A DNA stretch of 64,000 nt from Tuctoria greenei (lineage: Eukaryota > Streptophyta > Magnoliopsida > Poales > Poaceae): the NCBI GenBank assembly GCA_036927565.1, contig JAYESD010000002.1, positions 145,087,167 to 145,151,166 of the forward strand, read 5' to 3'. Shown piece by piece: positions 11,984 through 22,215 of this stretch. Each line of letters opens with the position of its first letter. The stretch's first letter is position 1. The translations under genes were made by a program, and so were the position numbers. The notes beneath the pieces are model-generated. The model saw nothing but the letters and a program-made list of their open reading frames with translations, searched no databases and had not been told where the DNA came from.

Positions 11984-14900
11984 CAAGACTTTAGGTTGAT
12001 GATCAAGAGTTGCTGCTATGTTCTATTGTTCAAAAGTACCATGTGCCCAAGAAAATACTCTACCTAGTATTACAAAAATTGGCATGGTACTTCACCCATC
12101 TTAAGTCATTATGGGGCTTATGCCATCTCCTATTTATGGGTGGTTGAAATATAGAACATCAAATGGAGCACACATACCCTAGAAATCAAGTTACACTCAA
12201 ATTCCGTAGAGATCAATTCAGATTTTAAGTATCTCAATCTGATTTTCTCAAGTCTCTCCTTTGTGTGTAGTGCAAATATATCCTCACCAAGGCATTTTTC
12301 CTAAATTCATCCTACCTCTAAATAAGGCTTGTATGTGGAGCTTGGTATGGAATATGGTAGGCATATTTGCAACACATAATATTGCTAAGTCAAAAGAGTA
12401 AGTCTTAGGAAAAATCAATTCAAAACAATTTGATTCAAGACTTGTGCATGTGTGATGGAATGGAGTGGATGTGGATATTGAGATGACTCCTTTTTGAGTG
12501 GACTCTCTTATTTTGCAGGGATGAAACATGGCTACTTTTCTCTTTTCTTTTTCTTCTTTCTTTTTTTCCTAATGCTTATATGTAAGCATGCATTTTCTTT
12601 TTTTTTCTTTTTCTTTTAGCCATGTGTTCTACTCCCTTTTTATGCAATAAACTTGGAGAGAGTACTAAGCATGAAGAGTATGGAGTTTCTCTTTGTATTG
12701 TGGAAAGATGGTATGATGGAATTTTGCATACTTCTAGTGTAGAAGTATAGCATGTGCAAGTAAAGTCTTGAGTTCAAAAAGTAATGAATGAAATCTCACA
12801 TAGATCCATACTAGTTTGACAAAGCTCAATGTGAAGACAAATAGCATATGCATAAGGTCTATCAATGTGATGTATCATATGGTTTTGGTAGGTATTTCCA
12901 ATCAAACGAGAGTAACTTAATTCTTTTTAGAATTTCTCCGGAAATCTAGGTTTCACTTTCAAACTAGGAATAGCAGCCCTATCACTATATCATATCTCAC
13001 AACAACTTAGAATTGGATTAAGCTTTTGCTACCCACAATTTCCAAATCAAGGCAAAAGCAAATTAGCCAATGGAAGCAATATTTTGGAGAGTAGTAAGTT
13101 GTAAACTAGGGACTTAGGAAAATTAAAACAAAGCAACTATTCATCATTTCATCTATGTGAATTCCAAATCATTCTTACCGCACATATTTTATTTTATTTT
13201 GAAAGCAAATGTACTCTAGTTGTTTTTAATTTTTTTCTATGCATGGTGGATGATAGAAAATAAGTATGCGAGGGTTGTGATACAAGGTACCTCGAGTGGG
13301 GTCCTCCCCCAATCTTGTTCTTGGTCAAGGTCCATGCTAGGGGCTGAAACCCTTACGACGGATGTAGTCCATGAGGTTGGCCTACCCTTGTTGCAACATG
13401 GCTTTTGCATTGGAGGGTTGAGAGTCGATGTTGGATTGCCTTCCATGGGTTTAATGCATGTGGTTGAGGAGAGTGTTGTCGATGTCGCTCATCGACACTT
13501 CAAGGTTTCCATAGGTTGGATGTACCTTGTTATTCCTTGGCTAAGGTAGTGATAACCCTTAGCACAAAGGCATGGCGTGCACTCAATATGCGTTGATTGT
13601 GTTTCATCATTCTTTGGCTAAGGTGTATCATACCTTCTTGCTATAAAGAAATAACTCGTACCTCTCATGCATTGCGTGTGAGCCGTCACTCCTTGGCTTA
13701 AGTTAATGATAACCTTTAGCCACAAAGGAGTGACATGTGCCCAACATGTGTTGAGTACAATCTGGTATTCCTTGGCTAAGGTATAAAATACATATAACCA
13801 CAAAGGGATGACGTGCACTCAACATGGGTTGAGTGTGATCCATTGTTCCTTGGCTAAGTTATAAAATACCTTCTAGCCACATAGGATCAACTTGCACCCA
13901 ATATACATTGGATGTGATCTTGTTATTCCTTGGTTAAGGTGCATCATACCTTTTAGCCACAAAGGAATAACTTACACCCAATGATGGTGGCGAATCCCTT
14001 GAGCTTGAATGAGTGCTTAGAATAGTTTAGAGCATAATGCTCTCACATATTCATAGCAGCCGATTGGTTGCTCACGAAGGGTTTCCATGTCAAATCTCCG
14101 GCCTCGTATAATTATGGTTGACCTTCGGGCTTAATTTCCGATAGGTAGCAACCATCCTAATGTACTGCTTGGCCAAGAGATATTGAAATGGAATGCTCTT
14201 AGGGGTTCCAACAATCGAATATTTGAATGCCTGCATAGTTATTTTACTCCTGCAAACTTCCTCTGTACGATAGAGAGGGATCGTTAGCTCCCAACACTTG
14301 TACAAATGAATTTTCGAGTTAGATAACCGAACCTTCATTTGTACATATGGGGAAGAACAAAATAAAAGATTCAATGGGTCCAATTTCAAGTGTATTTATG
14401 AACAATGTATGAATCATTGCTAGGAGTGGGGCTTTATGGATAAATCAAGTTCAACATTTTCTAAAACTCTTGCTCATAGCAATGCAATTGTTATAAATAC
14501 ACTATTTGGATCCCTTCATCTTGTAAAATTTCTAACCATCACAGTTTCTTACAAGAGCAAATATTTATCATTTGGATCATGGCAAACAAGATTCTCAATT
14601 TTGTCCTCCTGAACATTTATAGTTTCTTGCCTTGAAATTTAGTGATCCATGCATGAATGATTTTCAAATCACAATTATGGACATCACTATTCCTAGGTTG
14701 CTACATACCAATTCAACCATTAAGTAATTTCATAAGCATTACCTAGGCCGAAAATGTCTAAGTCAATTTTAGCAATGCTTATGAAATTCTAGGTACTTGT
14801 TTAAATTTATTCCCAAGTAAGGTGACATTCCTTTTTGAAGAATCAAAAAGGGAAATGCCAACACGTACTCTCGCGAGGATGTATAAGAATTGAATGATTA

Positions 14901-16637
14901 GAAGGTATAAACCTTCCTTACCAATGTAGCAAAAAATCATTCAATACAAATGCAATTCAAACGACAGAAAATTTGAACTTGTACCTCAATTGAAGAGCAG
15001 TTCAAGTTGAAGGTCGTTGTGTGAGAAACTCACGACCATGGATTTTGGTGTAGCCTTCATGTTCAATGTCTTCTGCCAAGTTGAGATTGCAGTTGAATGA
15101 GCTTCATCTTGTTTCTCCATTGAACCACCATCTTGAGCATTCTTCCACCATGAACTCAAAATGAGATTGACAGAGGGATATGTGCTTGATGAGACCTTCT
15201 AATCTTTTTGCAAATTTTGTCTAGGCTGCGCTAAAAGCAAGAACAGACAAAACAACTCGAAAAGGGTTATGTTAGCTAGAAAACAAGTTGTACCCTTTAC
15301 CAAATTGTTTTCCCCAAATTGAAGCAACATGCAAATGCAATGAATATTTAAGGGAAATATTTTTGGTTTGGATTAGGAAGATGAATTCATGTGGTTACGC
15401 CCAAGGTTCATATCCAATAAATTTATTTCATAATTCAAATTTTTTAGTTTTATGTTGGTTGGAAATTTTACCTTCCAACATGCAAGTGTGGAAATTCAAA
15501 CATGCTAAATGCAAATGCAAAGATTGACAGGGAATTCAAATATGCAATTGGGAAATCAAATATGGGATAACTACCAATTTACCTATTGGCAAGGACTCAC
15601 CGAATTTTTTGTTTTTGAAGTCCGATGAGTGGAACTTACCTCCGTTCTATTTAGTGTGATGATTTGTTGTCCAATCCCGGAGTTGAAGATGTGGACAACT
15701 TCTCTTGATCCACATGCCAAAACTCATTTGGCGTGTTGGTTGAACATGTGGACCACATGATGGCCCTAGCCTCTCTGTCATCCTAATGAAGAATAGTTGA
15801 TGTAGTGACAACTTCTCAACTTTGAAGATATTCTCTTATGAGCATTGTGAGGCTTGTCCTTCTTTAAGGGTGTCACTTCGACATTCTTGATGTTCCTTTG
15901 AGTTAACCCATACTTTGATCATGGATCAAAAGCTTCCTTGGCCATGATTACATGTGGACTCCACAATCAAACAGGAAACGCTTCATCCACAATGTCACTT
16001 GCTCTGTGGTGCAAGGGTTATGTCGAAGGGTAGGAATCCCAACAAGTAATTGTGGGACATCTTGGATCTTGAATGCCTTTTAAATTTATTGTCCTTGGCC
16101 ATGAGCTTCATGTAAATGTTGTCTTGATTTCTTGCTTGGCCACAGACAAGATACTTTAAGGTAGGCTAGTTGAACTTAAATCCCTGGAAATCCGCATAGC
16201 CTCCTTGATTACAAGGGTCATGTTGATTCACCGTTGACCTCCTTGTAGGTGATAGCCATTGGAGTTGTGTTTGAAAGGAAGAATTTTCATGGGTCATAGG
16301 GGAATGATTCCCCAAGTGGCCCATGTTTGACATGGAATTTCACAAATCATGTGAATATCCATGGCTTGGATAACTCCAAACACTTCTCCATTTGTTTGAT
16401 CTTCATGATACTTCAATGGGAGGTGTATATCCTTAGCTAGCATGTCGACCTTGCTAAGTGGTGTGCATGCCAAGCTAAAGGAACTAGAGCACTCTTCAAT
16501 CTACCCCTTGAGTAGAGACCATATTCTCATCCATGATGAATGAGAGTAGGACTCCTTCAGCTCCAGCATGAGTGTGGTCATGGATTGGTGGTGCCAACCC
16601 ATGAGTGTTGGATGAAGAGCCAACTATCCACTCTATG
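11984..16637. other. Internal region of element C, no recognisable coding content
   Basis: About 4.6 kb with only short chance frames on either strand. The first 2 kb, to about 14010, is homologous to 44184-45963 in the second copy of this family, including poly-T-rich tracts and a tandem-repeat block. The remaining part, 14010-16637, has no counterpart in the window and no motif of gag, pol or a host gene that I can recognise. Confidence 0.65.
13533..13990. repeat. Tandem repeat, six copies of about 78 bp, in element C
   Basis: Units begin 'ttccttggctaagg' at 13533, 13610, 13689, 13768, 13846 and 13926 and contain 'ttagccacaaagg' followed by 'actcaacatg-gttga'. Spacing is 77-80 bp. The related copy at 45625-45963 has about five units, so copy number differs between family members. 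Confidence 0.85.
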
Positions 16638-17781
16638 GTGGAGACAACATATCAGGCACGGGTTTACCCCTAGCAATACTAGGTGACTCCCACCAAGAGC
16701 CTGTGGCATACCCGAACATGGAGGATTACAAAGGGCAGATAGGGCTACCCCACCTAGTGCCTACCTCTTCAATCCGTGGGTCTAGGAGACATCCAACGCT
16801 ACTTAACTATCCTAGCAACATGCTAGCATATTAAGTAAATACCTAAGGGGCCATGGCACAAGCCACCCTAAGGCAATAAAGAACCTAAACATCGTTGAAC
16901 CAATGTTGGGACCAAGCAGTAACATATTCATATTAACATTATCATATTATTACCAAACTAGAATAGTGATGGTGTATGATGTTTATGATAACATGATAAT
17001 AGAATTATGTATAGAGCATAACAACATCTACACCTAGCACATACATGGACTCCACAACCAAACTAATAACGCTTTGCCCAAGAATATAAGTAAATAAAGA
17101 CTAATAATGATATTATTATAAAGAACAAAGTCACAAATACAAGAGAAGATACATGAGCCATACCTTTCCCAATTTGGACTTGGGACTAGAGGCTCCTCTC
17201 TACAGCCTAACCTCCACTAAGGAACTAGGTGAACTAGTGTATACAATAGAGTGATGCTACAGTGGTGTGTGCTGAAGTGAGGGGTCCTATTTATAGGTGG
17301 ACAAGGGTCGGTTACCGCCACCAAAAATGCGTGAGTCAGTCATCAGTATCTTCTTGAAGTCGGGAGGAGCCGAAACGTGGAAGTTGACCGAGTTTGGAGG
17401 AAAGACCAGGTTGGCCGACGAGGGGGGTCAGCCAACCTGGTAAGTCCTCCAAACGGCCTGTGCTTTCTTGGGGTGACTTCCGGGTGGGTCCCATCCCTTG
17501 ATATGGGTGTTGCACCGTTTGTTGGCCTCAGATACTTTGGTTTGTGGGCCATTTGATCCATGTGGTGCCACATGTCCGCGCTTGATTGACTGGGATGATA
17601 ATATATAGGATCTATCCCCTTGTTTCACTTCAATTATGTATAAAATACCTCCATTCACCAATTTCTCCAAGTACGAGTGGAAATAGGTTAAATAGAAAGG
17701 TTATGTGTGCAAGAAATGATATTTCCTTCACATAATTTAGTTATATTGACGAGTGAAATTGGTATATAACAACCGTCAACA
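16638..17781 (-). repeat. 5' LTR of element C, truncated at its inner end
   Basis: Collinear with 8048-9202 of the left LTR. It ends with 'gtcaaca' at 17781, next to gag of element A. Roughly 385 bp corresponding to 7680-8047 are missing, along with the primer-binding site. A minus-strand TATA box lies at 17287-17295. Confidence 0.75.
17287..17295 (-). promoter_or_regulatory. TATA box of element C right LTR
   Basis: TATAAATAG on the minus strand, matching the left LTR copy. As the 5' LTR it would have been the element's working promoter. Confidence 0.55.
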
Positions 17782-18785
17782 AGGAAACGGCGTAGGTGGC
17801 ACAGGATAACGAGGTACTTGCATGGCGGGGCGTTGCTGCCGTGGCTGATTTCGGCGTGATGTATAAGCAGCACGGTATGCAGGAGCAGATGAGTTATAAT
17901 ATGGTGTAGTTGGTGGGGCATAGCGGGGGCGGACATTGCTTTCATGCGGTTGTCCCTGGTATGGCATCTTTCTCTTGTTATCCTGTTCCATCTCATGAAC
18001 TTTGTTCTCCACAAAAATAGCTTTGTCCACAAGCCTCTGGATGTTTGAATAATCAACATTAAGCAGTTGAATTTGAATCTCATTGTTTAGACACCTCATG
18101 AACAAGTATTGATTCCTACTGTCCGTGTTGACATCTTCTGGAGCATACCTTGACAATTGCGTGAACTTATTCAAGTGTTCATTCATGCTCATCCTCGCTG
18201 GCCTCAGAACCTCAAATTCTTGTCTTTTTAGTACCATGACACCTTCCGGAACATAGTGAGAACAAAAGCTCTGCTTAAACTCTGCCCAAGTGATTGCCTC
18301 CTGATTAGCATGAGCGTTGCAAAGGGCTTCCCACCAATCAGCAGCTGCTCCAACTAGTTTATGTGATGCAAAGAGAACTTTCTCTCGATCACTGCATTAA
18401 ACAATAGCAAGCTTCTTCTCAATAGACTTCAGCCAATCATCAGCTTTCATAGGATCATTAGCTCGCGCAAAAGTAGGTGGTCTAGTCCTCATGAACTCTC
18501 CCAATCTGCCATGTGGTGGTGGTGGCGGTGGTGGTGGCGGTGGCATTGCATCACCATGGTGGAGATTGTTGTTGTTGTTTGCTTGCATCTGGCCCATGGT
18601 TTGCATCATAGTTTGCATGAGTTGGTTCTGCATAGCCATCAAACACTAAAGGTTGCTTGCATCAGCCCCAATGTTATTGTTCTTAGGAACTTCCATGTTG
18701 TCACCATCACCATCGTGTGTTCCGCTAGTTCCAGCATCATGAGTGTTCCTTCGGTTGTGTGTAGCATATCTCCTCGGCATCTGTG
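17782..18785 (-). pseudogene. gag: Gag N-terminal and central part, element A
   Basis: Gag forms the virus-like particle. Minus-strand reading starts near 18780 at MPRRYATHNRR, then a Met/Gln-rich stretch (MMAMQNQLMQTMM), a Pro run, and the capsid start GRLGEFMRTRPPTF followed by ADDWLKSIEKKL, a signature of Tekay-like Gag. A frame break or stop near 18396 separates this from the continuing capsid segment beginning EFEVLRPARMSMNEHL at about 18225. That segment runs through KRKMPYQGQP into a Pro-rich linker and ends at TPFP where element C begins. The zinc-knuckle part is at 7409-7679. Context, orientation and family all match the pol segments at 4073-7408. Confidence 0.85.
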
Positions 18786-19091
18786 GGAGCGAAGAAGATG
18801 AGATATAATTCAGATTAGAAAAAATGATTCCCCAACTATATGCATCAAGGTATATGACACTAAGCAATACCTTATTAATATAAACCTATATGAGGATGTG
18901 GACAAGTGCTGAAGCATCTCACATCTCTCTACTATATGCAGATGTGGACATTCGCTGAGGCGTCCCACAACTCGCAACTAAGCACACAAGCACACAAGCA
19001 ACCACCAATCGAAATTCAGCATACCACGCTATTTAAATCTCATACAATCTAAGCGTTCTTATTACAAAATACTCATAGGGGACTTAAATTC
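18786..19091 (-). other. Spacer between orf0-like region and gag, element A
   Basis: About 300 bp without an open frame, containing small direct repeats such as 'gatgtggaca' and 'cacacaagca'. It would be untranslated leader between the upstream ORF and gag. Confidence 0.5.
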
Positions 19092-20143
19092 CTAATTGTG
19101 AGGCCGTGAGGGCGTTCTTGGCTGTGCGGATGTGATGGGGTTGCGCCATAGTGATTTAGGTGACCTTATTTGCTTGGGTGACCACGGTTCTCCTTTTCCT
19201 TTACATTCCTTCATCTCCAAGTTGGCTTCCAACCGAGCTAGCTCCTTGCGAAGGTAGTGGATCTCTGATTGTGCGGTTTCATAGCGATTGCTCATGTCCA
19301 ATAATGCCATCTGAAACCTATCCGTTGCTAGAAAATTGTCTGAAGCTTATTGTGGTCCAATTATCTTCCCCGTACCACTCTCCTACTGAGTGTGCAACTC
19401 AAACGTGGTATTCTCAAGCTCAAAGTGGCGAGTATGGCACAAACTTGCGAGTGCAGCCCATGCAGCATCATCCGTAGCATCCTTTTGAGTAGACCTCCAG
19501 GTGGGAGCATAATGCCGTGAGGCACATTGTTGGTGAAGAAAATGACAACTTCAGCATGCCATTCATTGCGTCTAGGATGAGAGAACTTCTTCATGATGTA
19601 ATTGGCACGCATGCAACGGGAATGAAGGAATTCCGTTAGTTCCAGCGATGCATGTCCTCCTTCGGTTCCGGTGGTCCAAAGCTCCTCAACTTGGGGGAAC
19701 TCGGGGCTGTTGTGTCCATTCTCATTTACACCGGGTTGTGATCCCCCTCCATCTTCACCTTCGTTTTCCTCCTCATCTGAAGCTGGTACGCAGTACTCCT
19801 CATTATGATCTTCGTTCATATCCTCCTCATACGGCACAAACTCCTCCGTATCCTCCTCCATAATGTTTGACTAATTAGCTCTCTCCGCCTCGGGTTTGAC
19901 ATTCTCCTCCTCTGGCTTCGGCTGGTCAAGCTCAATGGGGTTAAGCCCACCTCCAATGGGCGGCAGGCAAGTGTTAGGTGACCTTATTTGCTTGGGTGAC
20001 CACGGTTCTCCTCTTCCTTTACATTCCTTCATCTCCAAGTTGGCTTCCAACTGAGCTAGCTCCTTGCGAAGGTAGTGGATCTCTGATTGTGCGGTTGCAT
20101 AGCGATTGCTCATGTCCAATAATGCCATCTGAAACCTATCCAT
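19092..20143 (-). pseudogene. orf0-like region, duplicated second copy and C-terminal tail
   Basis: It contains, in minus-strand order, the coiled-coil segment SEIHYLRKELAQLEANLEMK (20143-19871), which runs into the duplicated N-terminal part (PIGGGLNPIELDQPKPEEEN). Next is the acidic and conserved core again (19861-19361), and last the coiled coil and true C-terminus ending TPSRPHN at 19092. The second copy has the same frameshift and the same TAA before the coiled coil as the first, so these lesions, or an unusual expression mechanism, predate the duplication. TAG interrupts between the two halves at about 19870. Confidence 0.6.
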
Positions 20144-20793
20144 TGCTAGAAAATTGTCTGAAGCTTATTGTGGTCCGATTATCTTCCCCGTACCACTCTC
20201 CTGCTGAGTGTGCAACTCAAACGTGGTATTCTCAAGCTCAAAGCGGCGAGTATGGCACAAACTTGCGAGTGCAGCCCATGCAGCATCATCCGTAGCATCC
20301 TTTTGAGTAGACCTCCAGGTGGGAGCATAATGCCGTGAGGCACATTGTTGGTGAAGAAAATGACAACTTCAGCATGCCATTCATTGCGTCTAGGATGAGA
20401 GAACTTCTTCATGATGTAATTGGCACGCATGCAACGGGAATGAAGGAATTCCGTTAGTTCCAGCGATGCATGTCCTCCTTCGGTTCCGGTGGTCCAAAGC
20501 TCCTCAACTTGGGGGAACTCGGGGCTGTTGTGTCCATTCTCATTTGCACCGGGTTGTGATCCCCCTCCATCTTCACCTTCGTTTTCCTCCTCATCTGAAG
20601 CTGGTACGTAGTACTCCTCATTACGATCTTCGTTCATATCCTCCTCATACGGCACAAACTCTTCCGGATCCTCCTCCATAATGTTTGACTGATTAGCTCT
20701 CTCCGCCTCGGGTTTGACATTCTCCTCCTCTGGCTTCGGCTGGTCAAGCTCAATGGGGTTAAGCCCACCTCCAATGGGCAGCAGGCAAGTGCT
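19158..20793 (-). repeat. Tandem duplication of an 818-bp segment within the orf0-like region
   Basis: Positions 19158-19975 are repeated at 19976-20793. By eye I count about 14 substitutions and no length change, so the two copies are roughly 98 percent identical. Both start at 'taggtgaccttatttgc' and end at 'ggcaggcaagtg' or 'agcaggcaagtg'. The duplication covers most of the upstream ORF. Confidence 0.92.
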
Positions 20794-20823
20794 CTTGCGT
20801 GCTGTAATCCTAGTGATCGACAT
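20179..20823 (-). CDS. orf0-like protein upstream of gag, first copy (frame closed early)
   Basis: A 214-residue open frame beginning MSITRITARK, with a strongly acidic central part (MEEDPEEFVPYEEDMNED, EEENEGEDGG). A conserved-looking segment with HSRCMRANYIMKKFS and HPRRNEWHAEVVIFF follows. The last 30 or so residues, basic and Leu-rich, are out of frame. One base shift gives a more plausible continuation (LCHTRRFELENT) that joins a coiled-coil piece MDRFQMALLDMSNRY at 20143. I infer a frameshift near 20270. The position, upstream of gag on the same strand, matches the additional ORF reported in some rice Tekay-clade elements. Its function is unknown and no known domain is recognised. Confidence 0.6.
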   Translation of the reverse strand: MSITRITARKSTCLLPIGGGLNPIELDQPKPEEENVKPEAERANQSNIMEEDPEEFVPYEEDMNEDRNEEYYVPASDEEENEGEDGGGSQPGANENGHNSPEFPQVEELWTTGTEGGHASLELTEFLHSRCMRANYIMKKFSHPRRNEWHAEVVIFFTNNVPHGIMLPPGGLLKRMLRMMLHGLHSQVCAILAALSLRIPRLSCTLSRRVVRGR

Positions 20824-21045
20824 CTATAGAAAACAAAAGTACATTAGAGGAGAGAATAATGTAACATAAATCTGACAATTGCAGCAGCCAAAATAATGGA
20901 AAAAGCGCGGTGCAACTGCCCAAAAGAAAGGAAAGGAGAGGAAGAAAATGCAGCAACTAGCACAATGATTTTACCCACACATAACAGCAGCAAAACACAC
21001 ACTTTTCACAACGATTTCAGCAGCAAAAACAGCAGCAAAAACACA
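20824..21045 (-). other. 5' leader of element A without visible primer-binding site
   Basis: A short A/C-rich sequence with repeated 'agcagcaaaa'. The sequence expected next to the 5' LTR end, complementary to a tRNA 3' end, is absent, and the LTR itself lacks its last 100 or so bases. A deletion that removed the LTR end together with the primer-binding site is the simplest reading. Confidence 0.55.
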
Positions 21046-21182
21046 CGTCTCAAATAGTAAATAAGTACATCATTACAATAATCCAATGGTTCATGAATGA
21101 CAAGACTCTAATTATTGCAGCGGAAATTAAACTAAGTAGCATGACCCCATTCCACGGGCAGTTGACGACGGTACGCAACCTA
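21046..21182 (-). repeat. 5' LTR of element A, inner fragment
   Basis: Matches 1690-1828 of the 3' LTR closely ('ctcaaatagtaaata' through 'cgcaaccta'). The first roughly 105 bp of the LTR are missing. The fragment ends with CTA at 21180-21182, the left target duplication of CACTA-1. The LTR resumes with CTA at 40173. Confidence 0.88.
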
Positions 21183-21540
21183 CACTACTTCAAAAAGAAT
21201 TTTCACAGGCGCCTCGATTTTTCAAACACAGGCGGTTAGTAAAAAATTCAATTGTGATGACAGGACATCACAGGCGGATTTTAAAAAAAAAAACCTGCTT
21301 GTGTAAATACATGATTTTCTCAGGCGGCTATTAATTAAGAACCGCCTCTACTCTAGCAAACTTCACAGGTGGTTCTTAACCAGCGCCTGGGTAAATACAT
21401 GATTTTCACGGGCGGTCATTGTTTAAGAACCGTATGTATTGGTTCCATCATCACAAGCGGTTTTTGTTGAAGAACCGCCTTGGGAAAGTAATTGTTTTCA
21501 CAGGCTACTTGTGAGTTAAGAACCGCCTGTGATGCTGATA
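21183..21540. repeat. Left subterminal repeat region of CACTA-1
   Basis: At least ten direct and inverted copies of a motif around CAGGCGGTT / AACCGCCTG spaced 20-40 bp, interspersed with 'aaatacatgattttc'. In En/Spm elements such arrays bind the element's own DNA-binding protein; that role here is inferred. Confidence 0.85.
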
Positions 21541-21972
21541 TGCTCCTGTCTAGCATATCCCTGCACAGCAAGCTCTTGTAGATGCAAGTAACACCTGTGG
21601 CACATCATTTGGATACTTGAAAGCCTCAATTGAAGCCTGACGATCCTTGGAAGGATTTTCCCATCCATTTGAAGTATTTCTTTCCCTCCTGTCCATTTGA
21701 AAACATAAGAAGATGCTCCTTTCTCAGTTTTAATGCTTAAATATATTGACTAAAAATAAGTACCTATTCTCTTAGTGCTTCACACAAGCGAGGAAGCAAA
21801 CAACTTCAATCACAAATCTTGTTTTTACCCTTTTATAGGGATTTGAACTTAGTCTTTCAAGCATAGATTTATCAACAAGTGAAGCTTCATTATCACACAT
21901 GTTAATGGAAGTTATAAGCGAAGGATGTGCTGAAGATAACGAAATACGAATTGGACTGAAGATAAAGAGATC
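21541..21972 (-). pseudogene. SNF2 helicase (DRD1/CLASSY-like) fragment A, left arm
   Basis: Minus-strand reading gives HPSLITSINM, then NEASLVDKSMLERLSSNP and KTRFVIEVV. After frame shifts the segments EILQMDGKILPR, RQASIEAF and VLLASTRACCAGI follow. The order and wording match the helicase C-terminal lobe of plant SNF2 proteins of the DRD1/CLASSY group: a linker, the 'LQMDGK' strand, then motif V (STRACxEGI). The piece is broken by frameshifts and stops (for example TAG after the motif V start, near 21550). It is a captured host gene fragment, not a transposon gene. The paralogous copy on the right arm is longer and continues to motif VI and beyond. Confidence 0.75.
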
Positions 21973-22120
21973 GTGCATATGAGTGGCAATGTACAGGTTA
22001 GACAGCGTGAAGCTATGATGGCAACCTTGAACAACATGAAAAGTGATGTTAAGGTTATAATTGCATCAACCAAGGCATGTTATGAGGGTATAACACTTGT
22101 TGGGGCAAGCATAACCGTGA
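21973..22120 (+). pseudogene. SNF2 helicase fragment B, left arm and loop
   Basis: Plus-strand reading gives MSGNVQVRQREAMMATLNN, then KSDVKVIIASTKACYEGITL and VGAS, which is motif V of a SNF2 helicase C-terminal lobe. It differs from fragment A at corresponding positions (SGNVQVRQRE against DGKILPR), so it derives from a second, paralogous SNF2 gene or a distinct copy. It runs into the loop, where the frame ends. Confidence 0.7.
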
Positions 22121-22215
22121 TGATCCATCAAGTGTTATGCCCTCACAACATGCCTTGGTTGATGCAAGCATAACCTTGGCATCACTTTTCATGTTGTTGA
22201 AGGCTGCCATCATAG
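22121..22215 (-). pseudogene. SNF2 helicase fragment B, right arm copy
   Basis: Reverse complement partner of fragment B. Minus-strand reading gives AAFNNMKSDAKVMLASTKAC followed by CEGITL, slightly closer to a functional motif V than the left-arm copy. It ends at the hairpin loop. Confidence 0.7.

Larger units (their letters stand above)
7680..17781 (-). mobile_element. Element C: non-coding LTR retrotransposon inserted in element A gag
   Basis: Left LTR 7680-9202 (3' LTR in minus-strand sense) and right LTR 16638-17781 share a long collinear block, including the 'gtttacccctagcaatact' region and the terminus ending ...TCAACA. On the minus strand the LTR starts TGTTGATGG or TGTTGACGG. A polypurine tract (AGCTT-GGGGAGT on the minus strand) adjoins the left LTR. 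The right LTR lacks about 385 bp at its inner end, together with the expected primer-binding site. I recognise no gag or pol between the LTRs, so the element looks non-autonomous or internally deleted. It splits the gag gene of A, which dates it after A. No clear target-site duplication is seen. Confidence 0.75.

Noticed and set aside
13533..13990. CRISPR-like array (regular about 78-bp spacing)
   Set aside because: Units are whole tandem repeats without unique spacers, in a eukaryotic retrotransposon; not a CRISPR.
18511..18801. Trp-rich plus-strand frame opposite gag
   Set aside because: Antisense of the poly-Pro stretch of element A Gag.
21183..21540. Palindromic AACCGCCTG/CAGGCGGTT array read as host regulatory elements
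   Set aside because: Located exactly at CACTA termini at both ends; best explained as subterminal repeats.
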